From: JAAXIE01 sp965204245
GTDB taxonomy: Bacteria; Chloroflexota; Dehalococcoidia; Lucifugimonadales; JAAXIE01
Reading direction: 5' to 3'
Assembly (NCBI GenBank): GCA_965204245.1
Contig: CBDBED010000003.1
Location: 310,001-374,000, forward strand
Length of the DNA: 64,000 nucleotides
Shown here: piece by piece, positions 17,210 through 25,882 of the stretch
How the letters are laid out: each line of letters opens with the position of its first letter
Position numbering within the stretch: the first letter of the stretch is position 1
Position numbers and translations under genes: made by a program
Notes under the pieces: model-generated
Database searches by the model: none
Seen by the model: the letters and a program-made list of their open reading frames with translations, nothing else
Told to the model about the DNA's origin: nothing

Positions 17210-18481
17210 TTGCAACAACAATCTCACAGAGGAGATGTGAAGGATGTCTCGCTAGCTGAAGCGGGGGTCAAGCGCATCGATTGGGCGGGCCGCGACATGC
17301 CGGTGCTGCGGCTCATCCGAGAACGCTTCGCCAAAGAGAGACCCCTGCAGGGCATGCGCATGGCAGCTTGCCTTCACGTCACCACCGAAACTGCCAACCT
17401 CGCCTTGGCCTTGAAGGACGGCGGTGCAGACTTGGTCGTCTGTGCCAGTAATCCCCTCAGCACGCAGGACGAAGTGGCTGCAGCCCTCACGTCCACGTAT
17501 GACATACCGACCTTTGCCATCAAGGGCGAGGACAACGAGACCTACTACCAGCACATTAACAGTGTGCTGGATACCAAGCCCCAAATGACCATGGATGACG
17601 GGGCTGACTTGGTGGCGACCCTGCACACCGACCGCCGTGAGATTCTGCCTAACGTTCTGGGAGGAACCGAAGAGACGACGACGGGAGTGATACGGCTACG
17701 GGCCATGGCCCAGGAAGGCCAACTCACATATCCCATCGTCGCGGTGAACGAGGCTGACACGAAGCACATGTTCGACAACCGCTATGGCACAGGGCAGAGC
17801 ACTCTGGACGGGATTACCCGGGCCACTAACGTGCTTTGGGCTGGCCGAAAAGTCGCGGTGTGCGGATACGGCTGGTGCGGACGAGGCATAGCCCAACGGG
17901 CTAGGGGCATGGGTGCCCATGTCATAGTCACCGAAGTGGACCCGGTGAGGGCCTTGGAAGCCGTCATGGATGGCTTCAGCGTGATGCCCTCGGTGGACGC
18001 TGCCAGCCAAGCCCAAGTGTACGTAACGGTCACCGGGGGTCTGAAGGCTCTGGGAAGAGAGCACTTTGAGGTCATGCCCGACGGCATCATCCTAGGCAAC
18101 AGTGGCCACTTCAACGTGGAGATCGATATACCCGCCTTGGAAGAAATGTCGGTCGAGCGGCGAGAGGTTCGCCCCTACGTGGAGGAGTTCACGATGAGGG
18201 ACAGCCGCCGCATCTATCTGTTGGGCGATGGCCGCCTCATCAACCTTGCCGCTGCCGAGGGTCATCCCTCCAGCGTAATGGACATGAGCTTTGCCAACCA
18301 AGCGTTGTCCGCCGAATATCTAGTGGCAAACAACCAGAAGCTGGAACCTGGTGTGTACGCCGTGCCCCGCGACCTGGATATGCAAATAGGGAGCCTGAAA
18401 CTCACCTCGATGGGCATATCCATCGACAGCCTGTCCGAAGAGCAGTCCCGCTATCTGGCGGGATGGCAAGAGGGGACCTAA
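17210..18481 (+). CDS. ahcY: Adenosylhomocysteinase
   Basis: AhcY hydrolyses S-adenosylhomocysteine, the product of methyltransfer, to adenosine and homocysteine with bound NAD. At 423 residues it is the shorter prokaryotic form. Landmarks are 'CLHVTTETANLALALKDGGA', 'CASNPLSTQDEVAAAL', 'GTGQSTLDGITRATNVLWAG', the NAD loop 'VAVCGYGWCGRGIAQRARGM' and 'GHFNVEIDI'. The TTG start has AGAGAGGAG 6 nt upstream. metK follows after 49 nt, completing a SAM-to-SAH cycle under one riboswitch. Confidence 0.96.
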   Translation: MQQQSHRGDVKDVSLAEAGVKRIDWAGRDMPVLRLIRERFAKERPLQGMRMAACLHVTTETANLALALKDGGADLVVCASNPLSTQDEVAAALTSTYDIPTFAIKGEDNETYYQHINSVLDTKPQMTMDDGADLVATLHTDRREILPNVLGGTEETTTGVIRLRAMAQEGQLTYPIVAVNEADTKHMFDNRYGTGQSTLDGITRATNVLWAGRKVAVCGYGWCGRGIAQRARGMGAHVIVTEVDPVRALEAVMDGFSVMPSVDAASQAQVYVTVTGGLKALGREHFEVMPDGIILGNSGHFNVEIDIPALEEMSVERREVRPYVEEFTMRDSRRIYLLGDGRLINLAAAEGHPSSVMDMSFANQALSAEYLVANNQKLEPGVYAVPRDLDMQIGSLKLTSMGISIDSLSEEQSRYLAGWQEGT

Positions 18482-18530
18482 TCCAATATCCAACAGGGAA
18501 GGGACCTGATGTAATAGGGAGGATATTCCA

Positions 18531-19751
18531 ATGAGCTTCAAATTCATGGATTCCCCCTCGTATTTGCTGACTTCCGAGTCGGTAACCGAGGGACACCCCG
18601 ACAAGCTATGCGACCAGATTTCCGATGCCGTGCTTGACGCCGTGCTCCGCGACGACCCCATGGGTCGCGTCGCTTGCGAGACTGTGGCTACCAAGAACCT
18701 AGTCATGGTGACGGGGGAAATCACTACCAACGCCAGCTTGGACTTCAATAACATCGCCCGCGATGTAATGACGGGAATAGGCTACACCGACGTGAAGTAC
18801 GGGTTGGACGGAACTTCTTGTGGAGTTCTGGCCCACGTCAGCCAGCAGTCCGCCGACATCAGTTCCGGCGTCACCACTTCTCTGGAACACCGGGGACAGG
18901 ATGCGGCCGATGCACGAAGGGCTACGGGTGCTGGCGACCAAGGGATGATGGTCGGGTTCGCCTGCAACGAGACCGACGGCTTGATGCCCTTGACTGTGGA
19001 CCTCTCACATCGTCTGGTTGAGCGCCTGTCGAAGGTACGCAAGAACGGTACCCTCCCCTATCTGGGTCCGGACGGAAAGTCTCAGGTGACCGTCGAGTAC
19101 AAATATGGTAAGCCTCATCGGGTAGAGGCCGTAGTCATCAGCACGCAGCACGAAGACTCGGATGACCGGGCCGCCTTCACCGAGCAAATTCGAGGCGACA
19201 TCATCGACCATGTGATCAATCCCGTGGTCCCCTCTCACATGCTGGATGACAAGACCAAGTACTACGTCAACCCCAGCGGCTGGTTCGTCATTGGCGGTCC
19301 GCAAGGTGACACCGGACTCACTGGACGCAAGATTCTGGTCGACACCTATGGCGGGATTGCCCGACATGGTGGAGGCGCCTTCTCAGGTAAGGACCCAACT
19401 AAGGTTGACCGCTCCGGTGCCTATGCTGCCCGCTACGTTGCCAAGAACATAGTCGCCGCCGGCTTGGCGGACAGGGCTGAAGTAATCGTTTCCTATGCCA
19501 TCGGTGTTGCCGACCCCATTTCGGTGTCAGTAGAGACCTTTGACACCAACCACGTCCCTAACGATCAGTTCGATGACTTGGTTCGCGAGCACTTCGATCT
19601 TCGCCCCGGCGCAATCATTGAGGACTTGGGCTTGCGTCGCCCCATATACCAGAAGACCGCCGCCTACGGGCACTTCGGCCGCAGCGACTTGGACCTCCCT
19701 TGGGAACGTACCGACAAAGCAGACATCCTTCGCAGCAAGGCAGGTCTTTAG
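18531..19751 (+). CDS. metK: S-adenosylmethionine synthetase
   Basis: MetK makes SAM from methionine and ATP. The 406-residue protein has 'SVTEGHPDKLCDQISDAVLD' (ATP and Mg binding), 'GAGDQGMMVGFACNET' (methionine loop), 'FVIGGPQGDTGLTGRKILVD' and 'GGGAFSGKDPTKVDRSGAYA' (P-loop-like phosphate site). AGGGAGGATATTCC precedes the ATG. Last enzyme of the SAM cycle in this riboswitch-controlled unit, so feedback by its own product is the expected control. Confidence 0.97.
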   Translation: MSFKFMDSPSYLLTSESVTEGHPDKLCDQISDAVLDAVLRDDPMGRVACETVATKNLVMVTGEITTNASLDFNNIARDVMTGIGYTDVKYGLDGTSCGVLAHVSQQSADISSGVTTSLEHRGQDAADARRATGAGDQGMMVGFACNETDGLMPLTVDLSHRLVERLSKVRKNGTLPYLGPDGKSQVTVEYKYGKPHRVEAVVISTQHEDSDDRAAFTEQIRGDIIDHVINPVVPSHMLDDKTKYYVNPSGWFVIGGPQGDTGLTGRKILVDTYGGIARHGGGAFSGKDPTKVDRSGAYAARYVAKNIVAAGLADRAEVIVSYAIGVADPISVSVETFDTNHVPNDQFDDLVREHFDLRPGAIIEDLGLRRPIYQKTAAYGHFGRSDLDLPWERTDKADILRSKAGL

Positions 19752-19812
19752 CCGACCCCCTATGGCCTGCTGCCTGAGCTAGCGCGGGGTCGAGAAATTC
19801 TGTGAGGGCGCC

Positions 19813-21240
19813 ATGGCCGCTGCCAGCACTATCAAGTTTGGCACCGATGGTTGGCGGGGTCTTATTGCGCGCGACTTCACCTTTGAGAACGTCGCGCGCT
19901 GCGCCCAAGGCATTGCCTCCTACTTGCATGAGCAAGGCACCGCCTCCCAAGGGATGGTGGTGGGCTATGATACCCGGTTTGGCTCACGCCAGTTTGCCGA
20001 GTGTGTTGTCGAGGTATCGGCAGGCAACGGCATTCCCGTGTTCCTCGTAGACCGGCCTGCGCCCACACCGGTGGTTTCCTTTCAGGTATTGAAGCGCAAG
20101 GCGGCTGGCGCAGCCATGATTACCGCCAGCCACAATCCTCCGCTGTGGAACGGCATCAAATTCAAGCCTTCCTACGCAGGCAGTGCCTCCCCAGAGGTGA
20201 CGGGCGCCATTGAATCCCATATAGAGGCACTAGGGTCGGATGCTCCGCGTTCCATGCCTCTGCAAGAAGCGAGTTCCCGAGGGTTAGTGCAGGACTGCAA
20301 CCCCATCCCTGACTACATGGCCCATCTAGAATCCCTCATCGACCTGTCTCCCATCAGGTCAACAAACTTTAAGGTTTATGTAGACAATATGTATGGAGCG
20401 GGTTCCGGCTATTTCTCCGCCATATTGGGAGGAGGCGCTATCTCGGTCACCGAATTGCACGCCGAGATTAATCCCGCCTTCCCGGGCATGGGACAACCCG
20501 AGCCCATTGATAAGAATCTGGGTGAGTTCATGGCAGCAGTGCCGGCTTCCAAGGCCGATGTAGGCATCGCCCTAGATGGGGATGCCGATCGGTTGGGTGT
20601 GGTGGACGAGCGGGGTGGCTTCCTCACGACATTACAGACCTTTGCTCTGTTGGCCCTTTACCTTCTGGAGGTCGAGGGTCAGCGTGGCACCCTGATCAAG
20701 TCTCTGAACAACACCGCGATGACGCTACGGCTGGGTCATTTATTTGGTGTGGACGTAAAGGAGACGAAAGTCGGATTCAAGTACATCAGCCCTCTGCTGA
20801 TGGAACCTGACGCACTGATTGGAGGTGAGGAGAGCGGAGGATACGGCTTCCGCGGTCATATCCCGGAACGCGATGGTGTGCTAAGCGGCCTCTATGTCCT
20901 CTCGATGATGGCAAGATTGGGAAAGACGCCTTCGGAACTATTGGACTACCTCTACAGCCTTGTTGGCCCTCACCATTACCATCGGCTCGACGCCCCCTTC
21001 TCACCTTCACAACGCACCGCGATACTGCAGAAGCTGGAATCGGAGAACGTCGATCAAGTAGGAGGACTCCGTGTAACGGGTAGCGACTCCATCGACGGAC
21101 GCCGTTACCTGTTCGACAACGCTTGGGTGGTAGTGAGGTTTTCAGGCACCGAGCCTTTGTTGAGGATTTATGCAGAAGCCGAAAGCCCTGAGAAGGTACA
21201 GCATATACTGAAGAGCACGACATCTTTTTTGGGAATCTAG
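19813..21240 (+). CDS. Phosphoglucomutase/phosphomannomutase family protein
   Basis: A 475-residue alpha-D-phosphohexomutase. All four domain signatures are present: the phosphoserine loop 'MITASHNPPLWNGIKFKP', the metal loop 'ALDGDADRLGVVDERGG', the sugar-specificity loop 'IGGEESGGYGFRGHIPERDG' and the phosphate-binding 'VVRFSGTEPLLRIYAE'. It interconverts hexose 1- and 6-phosphates; choice among glucose, mannose or glucosamine is not certain, but the GEES(G)G loop is of the PGM/PMM class. It follows metK by 61 bp and may be part of the same transcript. GAGGGCGCC precedes the ATG. Confidence 0.92.
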   Translation: MAAASTIKFGTDGWRGLIARDFTFENVARCAQGIASYLHEQGTASQGMVVGYDTRFGSRQFAECVVEVSAGNGIPVFLVDRPAPTPVVSFQVLKRKAAGAAMITASHNPPLWNGIKFKPSYAGSASPEVTGAIESHIEALGSDAPRSMPLQEASSRGLVQDCNPIPDYMAHLESLIDLSPIRSTNFKVYVDNMYGAGSGYFSAILGGGAISVTELHAEINPAFPGMGQPEPIDKNLGEFMAAVPASKADVGIALDGDADRLGVVDERGGFLTTLQTFALLALYLLEVEGQRGTLIKSLNNTAMTLRLGHLFGVDVKETKVGFKYISPLLMEPDALIGGEESGGYGFRGHIPERDGVLSGLYVLSMMARLGKTPSELLDYLYSLVGPHHYHRLDAPFSPSQRTAILQKLESENVDQVGGLRVTGSDSIDGRRYLFDNAWVVVRFSGTEPLLRIYAEAESPEKVQHILKSTTSFLGI

Positions 21241-21293
21241 GCCTCACCAAGTAGACCACGTTATGCCGTAGTGGCCCGAGGGACTGACAAGCA

Positions 21294-21321
21294 AGAATCC
21301 CGGCAATTTTGCCGGGATTCT
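21294..21321 (+). terminator. Bidirectional terminator between convergent operons
   Basis: AGAATCCCGGCA (21294-21305) pairs with TGCCGGGATTCT (21310-21321), 12 bp with a 4-nt loop, followed by CTTT on the + strand. It separates the phosphohexomutase (+) from rpsI (-). Confidence 0.85.
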
Positions 21322-21351
21322 CTTTCCGATGGGATAAATGGTAGCGCTCGC

Positions 21352-21759
21352 TTAGCGCTTCGTGTACTGGGGTGCCCGCCGGGCTCGCTTTAGTCCGTAC
21401 TTCTTGCTTTCCTTGATGCGCATGTCACGAGTGAGGAAACCGTGGCGGCGTAATTCAGGTTTCAGTGCCTCATCGTAGGCTACCAGTGCCCAAGCGATGC
21501 CATGCCGTATAGCGTCCGCTTGGGCCGACGGACCTCCGCCATGCACCTTGGCTCGGATGGTGAACCGCTCACGCAGGTTGGTGACCCGCAGAGGCTCTTG
21601 AGTCTGCTGGCACCATATAGGCCAGGATATGGCTTCTTCTAAGGGCTTGCCATTCACTTGATCCTGAGCTGCATCCCCTGGATACAACCGTACTCTGGCG
21701 ATGGCTGTCTTTCGCTTCCCCGTCCCATAGTAATACTGCTGGCTAGCCTGCTGCACCAC
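21352..21759 (-). CDS. rpsI: 30S ribosomal protein S9
   Basis: S9 contacts the 30S P site with its C-terminal basic tail, here ending 'KKYGLKRARRAPQYTKR', which includes the conserved terminal Lys-Arg. The N-terminal 'YGTGKRKTAIARVRLYPG' is the family signature. 135 residues from a GTG start preceded by AGGTAAG. Last gene of the long - strand ribosomal cluster, paired with rplM as usual. Confidence 0.97.
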   Translation of the reverse strand: MVQQASQQYYYGTGKRKTAIARVRLYPGDAAQDQVNGKPLEEAISWPIWCQQTQEPLRVTNLRERFTIRAKVHGGGPSAQADAIRHGIAWALVAYDEALKPELRRHGFLTRDMRIKESKKYGLKRARRAPQYTKR

Positions 21760-21785
21760 TTATACTTACCTGCGCCTTCTATTAC

Positions 21786-22256
21786 TTACGAATTCTCTGA
21801 GGTCTGTTCGACCAAAGTTCCTGCCTCAGGTGATTGAGCTACTTGTGACTGGTGTGGGTGGGTGTTGCCCGAGTATACCTTAAGGCGTCGCAGCATGTCG
21901 CGCCCTCGTTTGTTGGCAGGGAGCATGCCGCGCACAGCCAGTTTGATAACTCTGTCCGGGTGCTGGTCCAGCATATCCCGTAACAAGAAGCTCTTGAGGT
22001 TTCCCACGTAGCCGCTGTGACGGTAGTACGTCTTCTGCGTCAGTTTACGGCCTGTCACCCTGACTTGCTCGGCGTTGATGACAACAACATAGTCGCCTGT
22101 CAACTCGTGTGCGGTATAGGTGGGTTTGTCCTTGCCTTGCAGCGTCCGCGCTATGCGAGTGGCCATCCGCCCCAAGGTCTCGTTTGAGGCATCCATTACA
22201 TGCCATTGTGGTTGCAGATCGGCTGGGCGAGCTGAGTAGGTTCTTATTCTTTTCAT
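21786..22256 (-). CDS. rplM: 50S ribosomal protein L13
   Basis: L13 is an early 50S assembly protein. 'WHVMDASNETLGRMATRIA' and 'DYVVVINAEQVRVTGRKLTQKTYYRHSGYVG', named here as family identity, cover the core. At 156 residues it is about 10-12 longer than usual, the excess being a polar C-terminal end ('SPEAGTLVEQTSENS'). Its ATG overlaps the truA stop (ATGA), so the two are coupled. Confidence 0.96.
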   Translation of the reverse strand: MKRIRTYSARPADLQPQWHVMDASNETLGRMATRIARTLQGKDKPTYTAHELTGDYVVVINAEQVRVTGRKLTQKTYYRHSGYVGNLKSFLLRDMLDQHPDRVIKLAVRGMLPANKRGRDMLRRLKVYSGNTHPHQSQVAQSPEAGTLVEQTSENS

Positions 22257-23113
22257 GTCCCTTCGCTCTCCGGAGGAAAGTCATCGTACTCGATGGACAT
22301 TAGGCACAGTCCTTTGGCCGGCAGCACCGCACACCAAGCTGGCACTGCACTCTCGCCGGACAGAATGCTTTGTACGACACTGGGCTTCAGTCGTCCCAAG
22401 CCGACTTCCACCAGCACTCCCCCTGCCCGACGTATTTGATGAGGCAGGAAGCCGTCGGCTTCCGCATCCATGAACACAAATTCCCCCTCGCGCTGGAGTT
22501 GCCAGCGCCGCACATTGCGGACGGTACTCCGTCCAGGCGGGAGAACTCCCGATAATGGTGCGAAATCGTGCAGACCCTTTAAGGCACAAGCTGCCTCGTT
22601 CATTGAAGCCACGTTCAACGAATCTCTGACCCAGTGAGAGAATTCCCTCATCAGCGGTGAAGGGGTGGGGCTGTTCCAAAGTGTGTAGCGGTATTTGCGA
22701 GTAAGGGCGGATTTGCGGGAATGGAAATCGTGGCTTGTCTCGTAGCTTCCTCTTATTTTGATGTCAGGCGGTAGATAGGAGTTCAGGCCCCGTAGGAAAA
22801 TCTCGGAGGGTAGTGAGGATGACGTAAGGAAGTCGACAACCTGTGCTCGGGCGTGGGTCCCGGAGTCGGTCCGGCTTGCTCCGCGAATACGTGTTACTTG
22901 GCCGGTGAGGCTATACAAAGCCTGCTCCAGTTCCCCTTGTATTGTGGGGTGGTCACGTTGTAACTGAAACCCGTGATAGTGTGTGCCTTGGTACTCGATC
23001 ACTAGAGCCAATCGACGTTGCCTGACGTCGCGCTGCACATTTGCCAGCGTACCCTCTGCTGGCAAATGTGTGCCAGAGGAAGCGGGAGGAGGATCGAGAA
23101 GAAGAGCGACCAT
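22253..23113 (-). CDS. truA: tRNA pseudouridine synthase A
   Basis: TruA isomerises U38-U40 in the anticodon arm. The catalytic aspartate is in 'GASRTDSGTHARAQVV', with 'ALVIEYQGTHYHGFQLQ' at the N-terminus and 'DGFLPHQIRRAGGVLVEVG' in the second half. The start is uncertain. ATG at 23113 gives a 286-residue protein but lacks a ribosome site, and its first 25 codons contain a 13-bp perfect hairpin. GTG at 23038 gives a more typical N-terminus. Lies between rplQ and rplM, a common position. Confidence 0.92.
   Translation of the reverse strand: MVALLLDPPPASSGTHLPAEGTLANVQRDVRQRRLALVIEYQGTHYHGFQLQRDHPTIQGELEQALYSLTGQVTRIRGASRTDSGTHARAQVVDFLTSSSLPSEIFLRGLNSYLPPDIKIRGSYETSHDFHSRKSALTRKYRYTLWNSPTPSPLMREFSHWVRDSLNVASMNEAACALKGLHDFAPLSGVLPPGRSTVRNVRRWQLQREGEFVFMDAEADGFLPHQIRRAGGVLVEVGLGRLKPSVVQSILSGESAVPAWCAVLPAKGLCLMSIEYDDFPPESEGT
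23036..23070 (-). other. Long perfect hairpin at the truA 5' end
   Basis: CACATTTGCCAGC (23036-23048) pairs with GCTGGCAAATGTG (23058-23070): 13 bp, 9-nt loop, no mismatch. It lies between the rplQ stop and the alternative truA GTG start. No T-run follows, so it is more likely an mRNA regulatory or processing hairpin than a terminator. Confidence 0.55.
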
Positions 23114-23128
23114 GGCACAGGGAAAGAC

Positions 23129-23479
23129 CTAAACCAACTCCAATATGGCCATGGCTGCTCCATCACCTTTACGACGGCCGAGGTGGATGATGCGGGTGTA
23201 ACCGCCCTGTCTGTCCACATATCGAGGAGCGAGTTCATCGAATATGCGCTTAACGGCAGCTTGGTTGGGCAGTGCGGACAGGGCCAATCGACGGTGGTGC
23301 AGGGATCCCACCTTTCCGTGGGTTATCATTTTCTCCGCGAATATACGCGCCTCTTTGGCCTTGGCTTCGGTGGTGGTAATACGCTCGTGGCGCACCAAGT
23401 CACCCACCAGATTGCGCAGCATAGCCTGACGTTGGGCACTGGGTCTGCTCAGTTTCCTACCTGCAACTCGATGTCTCAT
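23129..23479 (-). CDS. rplQ: 50S ribosomal protein L17
   Basis: L17 lies near the peptide exit tunnel. The N-terminal 'MRHRVAGRKLSRPSAQRQAM' and 'LVRHERITTTEAKAKEAR' are family signatures, and the 116-residue length is normal. It follows rpoA by 38 nt, the standard alpha-operon order. Confidence 0.97.
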   Translation of the reverse strand: MRHRVAGRKLSRPSAQRQAMLRNLVGDLVRHERITTTEAKAKEARIFAEKMITHGKVGSLHHRRLALSALPNQAAVKRIFDELAPRYVDRQGGYTRIIHLGRRKGDGAAMAILELV

Positions 23480-23517
23480 AGCATCTTCGGAGGGTTTCCG
23501 GGCCTGAGATCCGGAAA

Positions 23518-24759
23518 CTAATCCTTTTCCTCATCCTCGTAATCGTAGTCTTCGTCAGTGTCGTCTTCATCTTCCAGCGCGGGGCGAACAGTGGTTCCGA
23601 CTGCGGGTTCGTCGTCGTCATCATCCTCGAAGTAGTCATCGTCATCATCGTCATCGTCTAGGTCTTCGACAACTGCTGGACGTTCTCCAGTGAATCCTGT
23701 GGGCAACTCTTCGTCTAGGTCAGCATAGGCCGAGCGCCATTCGGGGCCATTCTCTACCGCGCCCACCAATGCCTCCGTCCGGATCGGCCCGGAGCCATCC
23801 AGACCCAACTCCTGAATCTTGCTCTTCAGCTCTTCAAGTGACTTTTCGCCGAAGTTTCGGATCTTGAGTAGCTCCTCATCGGGGGTTTCCAAGACTTGGC
23901 CAACCTTAGACATGTGGGCCCTCTTCAGGCAATTCAGCGTGCGAGGTGAAAGTTGGAGTCTCTCGATCGGCATCTGATAAATCTCTGGAGGTACGGAGAG
24001 GGATCTGTCCTCTTGCGTAGAGGTACCCCGCCCCAGTCCGCTAAAGAGGAAGAAGTGGGTAACGAGGATTTCGGAGGACCTACGGATCACCTCTGCGGGG
24101 GTGATAGTCCCGTCGGTCCACACCTCTAGTACCAGTCTTTCGAAATTGCTGTTGGTGGTGTTCCCCAACCGGGTCTTCTCGGTAAAGTAGTTGACCTTGC
24201 GAACCGGATTGTATATGGCGTCTACAGGCAGCACCCCGATGGGCATACCGGGCAGGCTGTCCCCGGACAACGCTGGCTCATAGCCGGTTCCGGGCTCCAC
24301 GTTGAACTCTACAGAGAGGGTGGCGTCTCCGGAATCCAGTGTAGCCAAGTGCAACTCGGGGTTCACTATCTCGAAGTCGGCCGAGGTGGCGATGTCTCCG
24401 GCGCAGACACGTCCTTCCCCACTTATCTCTAACCGCATCTTGGTAGGTCGGTTGTTGCTGGAACGGATTCGTACCCGCTTAACGTTGAGCAGGAACTCCG
24501 TGACCTCTTCCTTCATATAAGGGAGGGAGGCGTACTCATGTAACACGCCTTCGATTTTGACCCAAGTGATGGCATTGCCCGGCATTGAGCTTAGGAGCAC
24601 TCGTCGCAGGGCATTGCCAATGGTGATGGCAAAACCCCGTTCCAAAGGTTCAACGGCGAACTTTGCCCAGTTTTCCCCCGATTCCAGCATTCTTGTTTGT
24701 GGGTTGGGAGGTTCGGGGGCTCCTCCAGCCCGGGTCGTCAGAACAGTGGGCTCCAGCAT
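23518..24759 (-). CDS. rpoA: RNA polymerase alpha subunit with acidic C-terminal tail
   Basis: RpoA dimerises to nucleate RNA polymerase and its C-terminal domain binds UP elements and activators. The N-terminal domain ('FAITIGNALRRVLLSSMPG' and 'VEFNVEPGTGY') and the alpha-CTD helix-hairpin-helix ('RTLNCLKRAHMSKVGQVLE', 'IRNFGEKSLEELKSKI') are intact. At 413 residues it is about 80 longer than usual. The excess follows the CTD and ends in a strongly acidic stretch from about residue 363, including a run of eight Asp and several Asp/Glu blocks. A frameshift is unlikely since the frame stays coherent and related acidic tails occur on neighbouring ribosomal genes. Confidence 0.96.
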   Translation of the reverse strand: MLEPTVLTTRAGGAPEPPNPQTRMLESGENWAKFAVEPLERGFAITIGNALRRVLLSSMPGNAITWVKIEGVLHEYASLPYMKEEVTEFLLNVKRVRIRSSNNRPTKMRLEISGEGRVCAGDIATSADFEIVNPELHLATLDSGDATLSVEFNVEPGTGYEPALSGDSLPGMPIGVLPVDAIYNPVRKVNYFTEKTRLGNTTNSNFERLVLEVWTDGTITPAEVIRRSSEILVTHFFLFSGLGRGTSTQEDRSLSVPPEIYQMPIERLQLSPRTLNCLKRAHMSKVGQVLETPDEELLKIRNFGEKSLEELKSKIQELGLDGSGPIRTEALVGAVENGPEWRSAYADLDEELPTGFTGERPAVVEDLDDDDDDDDYFEDDDDDEPAVGTTVRPALEDEDDTDEDYDYEDEEKD

Positions 24760-24768
24760 TTCACCCCA

Positions 24769-25398
24769 CTACCTAGAGTAGTATTCGACTATCAGACGTG
24801 ACTCGATGGTGGCCATTACGTCCTCGCCAGTGGGAAGGCCCGTAACTGTACCGCTCATGTTCTCGGTGTCCAGTTGCAGCCACTCGGGTACAGGACGCCG
24901 CGGTATGTCCTCAGTCAGGGCCTTGTAGAAATCCTTTTCCTTGCGTGACGGCTTCCAACCGATGATGTCGCCCTGCTTCAAGATGTAAGACGGGATGTTG
25001 GTATTGCGCCCGTTTATTTGGAAGTGGCCGTGCTGCACCAACTGCCGCGCTTGGTTGCGGGATTCAGCGAACCCCAACCGAAACACTGCATTGTCCAGTC
25101 TACGTTCCAACATCTGCAGCAGGTATTCTCCTGTAACGCCGGGACTGCGAAAAGCTTGATCCATGTAATTCCGGAATTGTCGTTCCAGCACGCCATAGAT
25201 GTAACGGGCCTTTTGCTTCTCTCTCAACTGGATCCCGTGGTCCGATAGCCTTCTCGGGCGCCCGCCTCCGCGGCTTCCAGGGGTGCTACGCCTCCGCTCC
25301 ACGGCGCACCGCGGGCTGAAGCATCGCTCTCCCTTGAGGAACAGCTTTTCATTTACTTGCCGACACAAGCGGCAGACGGGTCCTGTATAGCGCCCCAT
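24769..25398 (-). CDS. rpsD: 30S ribosomal protein S4
   Basis: S4 is a primary 16S binder. The N-terminal zinc-type cysteines are retained ('CRLCRQVNEKLFLKGERC' and the following Cys). The S4 RNA-binding domain is 'RRLDNAVFRLGFAESRNQAR' and 'LVQHGHFQINGRNTNIPSY'. The start at 25398 gives the standard 'MGRYTGPVCRLC' opening (209 residues) with GTAGGA upstream; an in-frame ATG at 25425 adds nine residues. rpoA follows after 9 nt. Confidence 0.96.
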   Translation of the reverse strand: MGRYTGPVCRLCRQVNEKLFLKGERCFSPRCAVERRRSTPGSRGGGRPRRLSDHGIQLREKQKARYIYGVLERQFRNYMDQAFRSPGVTGEYLLQMLERRLDNAVFRLGFAESRNQARQLVQHGHFQINGRNTNIPSYILKQGDIIGWKPSRKEKDFYKALTEDIPRRPVPEWLQLDTENMSGTVTGLPTGEDVMATIESRLIVEYYSR

Positions 25399-25472
25399 TA
25401 TTCCTACTTTCCCAGTGTGTGACATGTCCGCCTAGGTGCGCGTCGGTTGGGCGGACTAGATCCGTCACTATT

Positions 25473-25856
25473 CTAAGTGCGTCGCCTCTTCGGAGGACGG
25501 CAACCATTGTGAGGGATGGGGGTCACATCGCGTATGGCACTGATGCTTAACCCGGCTTGCTGTAGCGAGCGTATAGCTGCCTCACGTCCCGCCCCCGGGC
25601 CGCGGATGTAAACGTCGACATGGCGCAAGCCATGCTCCATACCTCGTCGTACCGCGAGTTCCGCGGCTCTTTGGGCGGCGAAGGCAGTACCTTTGCGCGA
25701 TCCTCGGAAGCCAGCAGTTCCAGCACTGGCTGAGGCAATAACATTTCCCACCATGTCGGTGAGCGCAATGACGGTGTTGTTGAACGTGGAGTGGATGTAG
25801 GCTCGTCCCCGTGGGACCACCTTTCGTTCTCTTCTCCGTTGTCTAGGTCTGGGCAT
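25473..25856 (-). CDS. rpsK: 30S ribosomal protein S11
   Basis: S11 lines the 30S platform and mRNA exit. 'YIHSTFNNTVIALTDMVGN' and 'GPGAGREAAIRSLQQAGL' are diagnostic, with the C-terminal 'PHNGCRPPKRRRT'. 127 residues, full length. Confidence 0.97.
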   Translation of the reverse strand: MPRPRQRRRERKVVPRGRAYIHSTFNNTVIALTDMVGNVIASASAGTAGFRGSRKGTAFAAQRAAELAVRRGMEHGLRHVDVYIRGPGAGREAAIRSLQQAGLSISAIRDVTPIPHNGCRPPKRRRT

Positions 25857-25882
25857 ATTCTACCTCTGCTCCTAGTTCCCCG

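Noticed and set aside
24769..25425. rpsD start at 25425
   Set aside because: The ATG at 25398 gives the conserved MGRYTGPVCRLC opening and has its own GTAGGA ribosome site.
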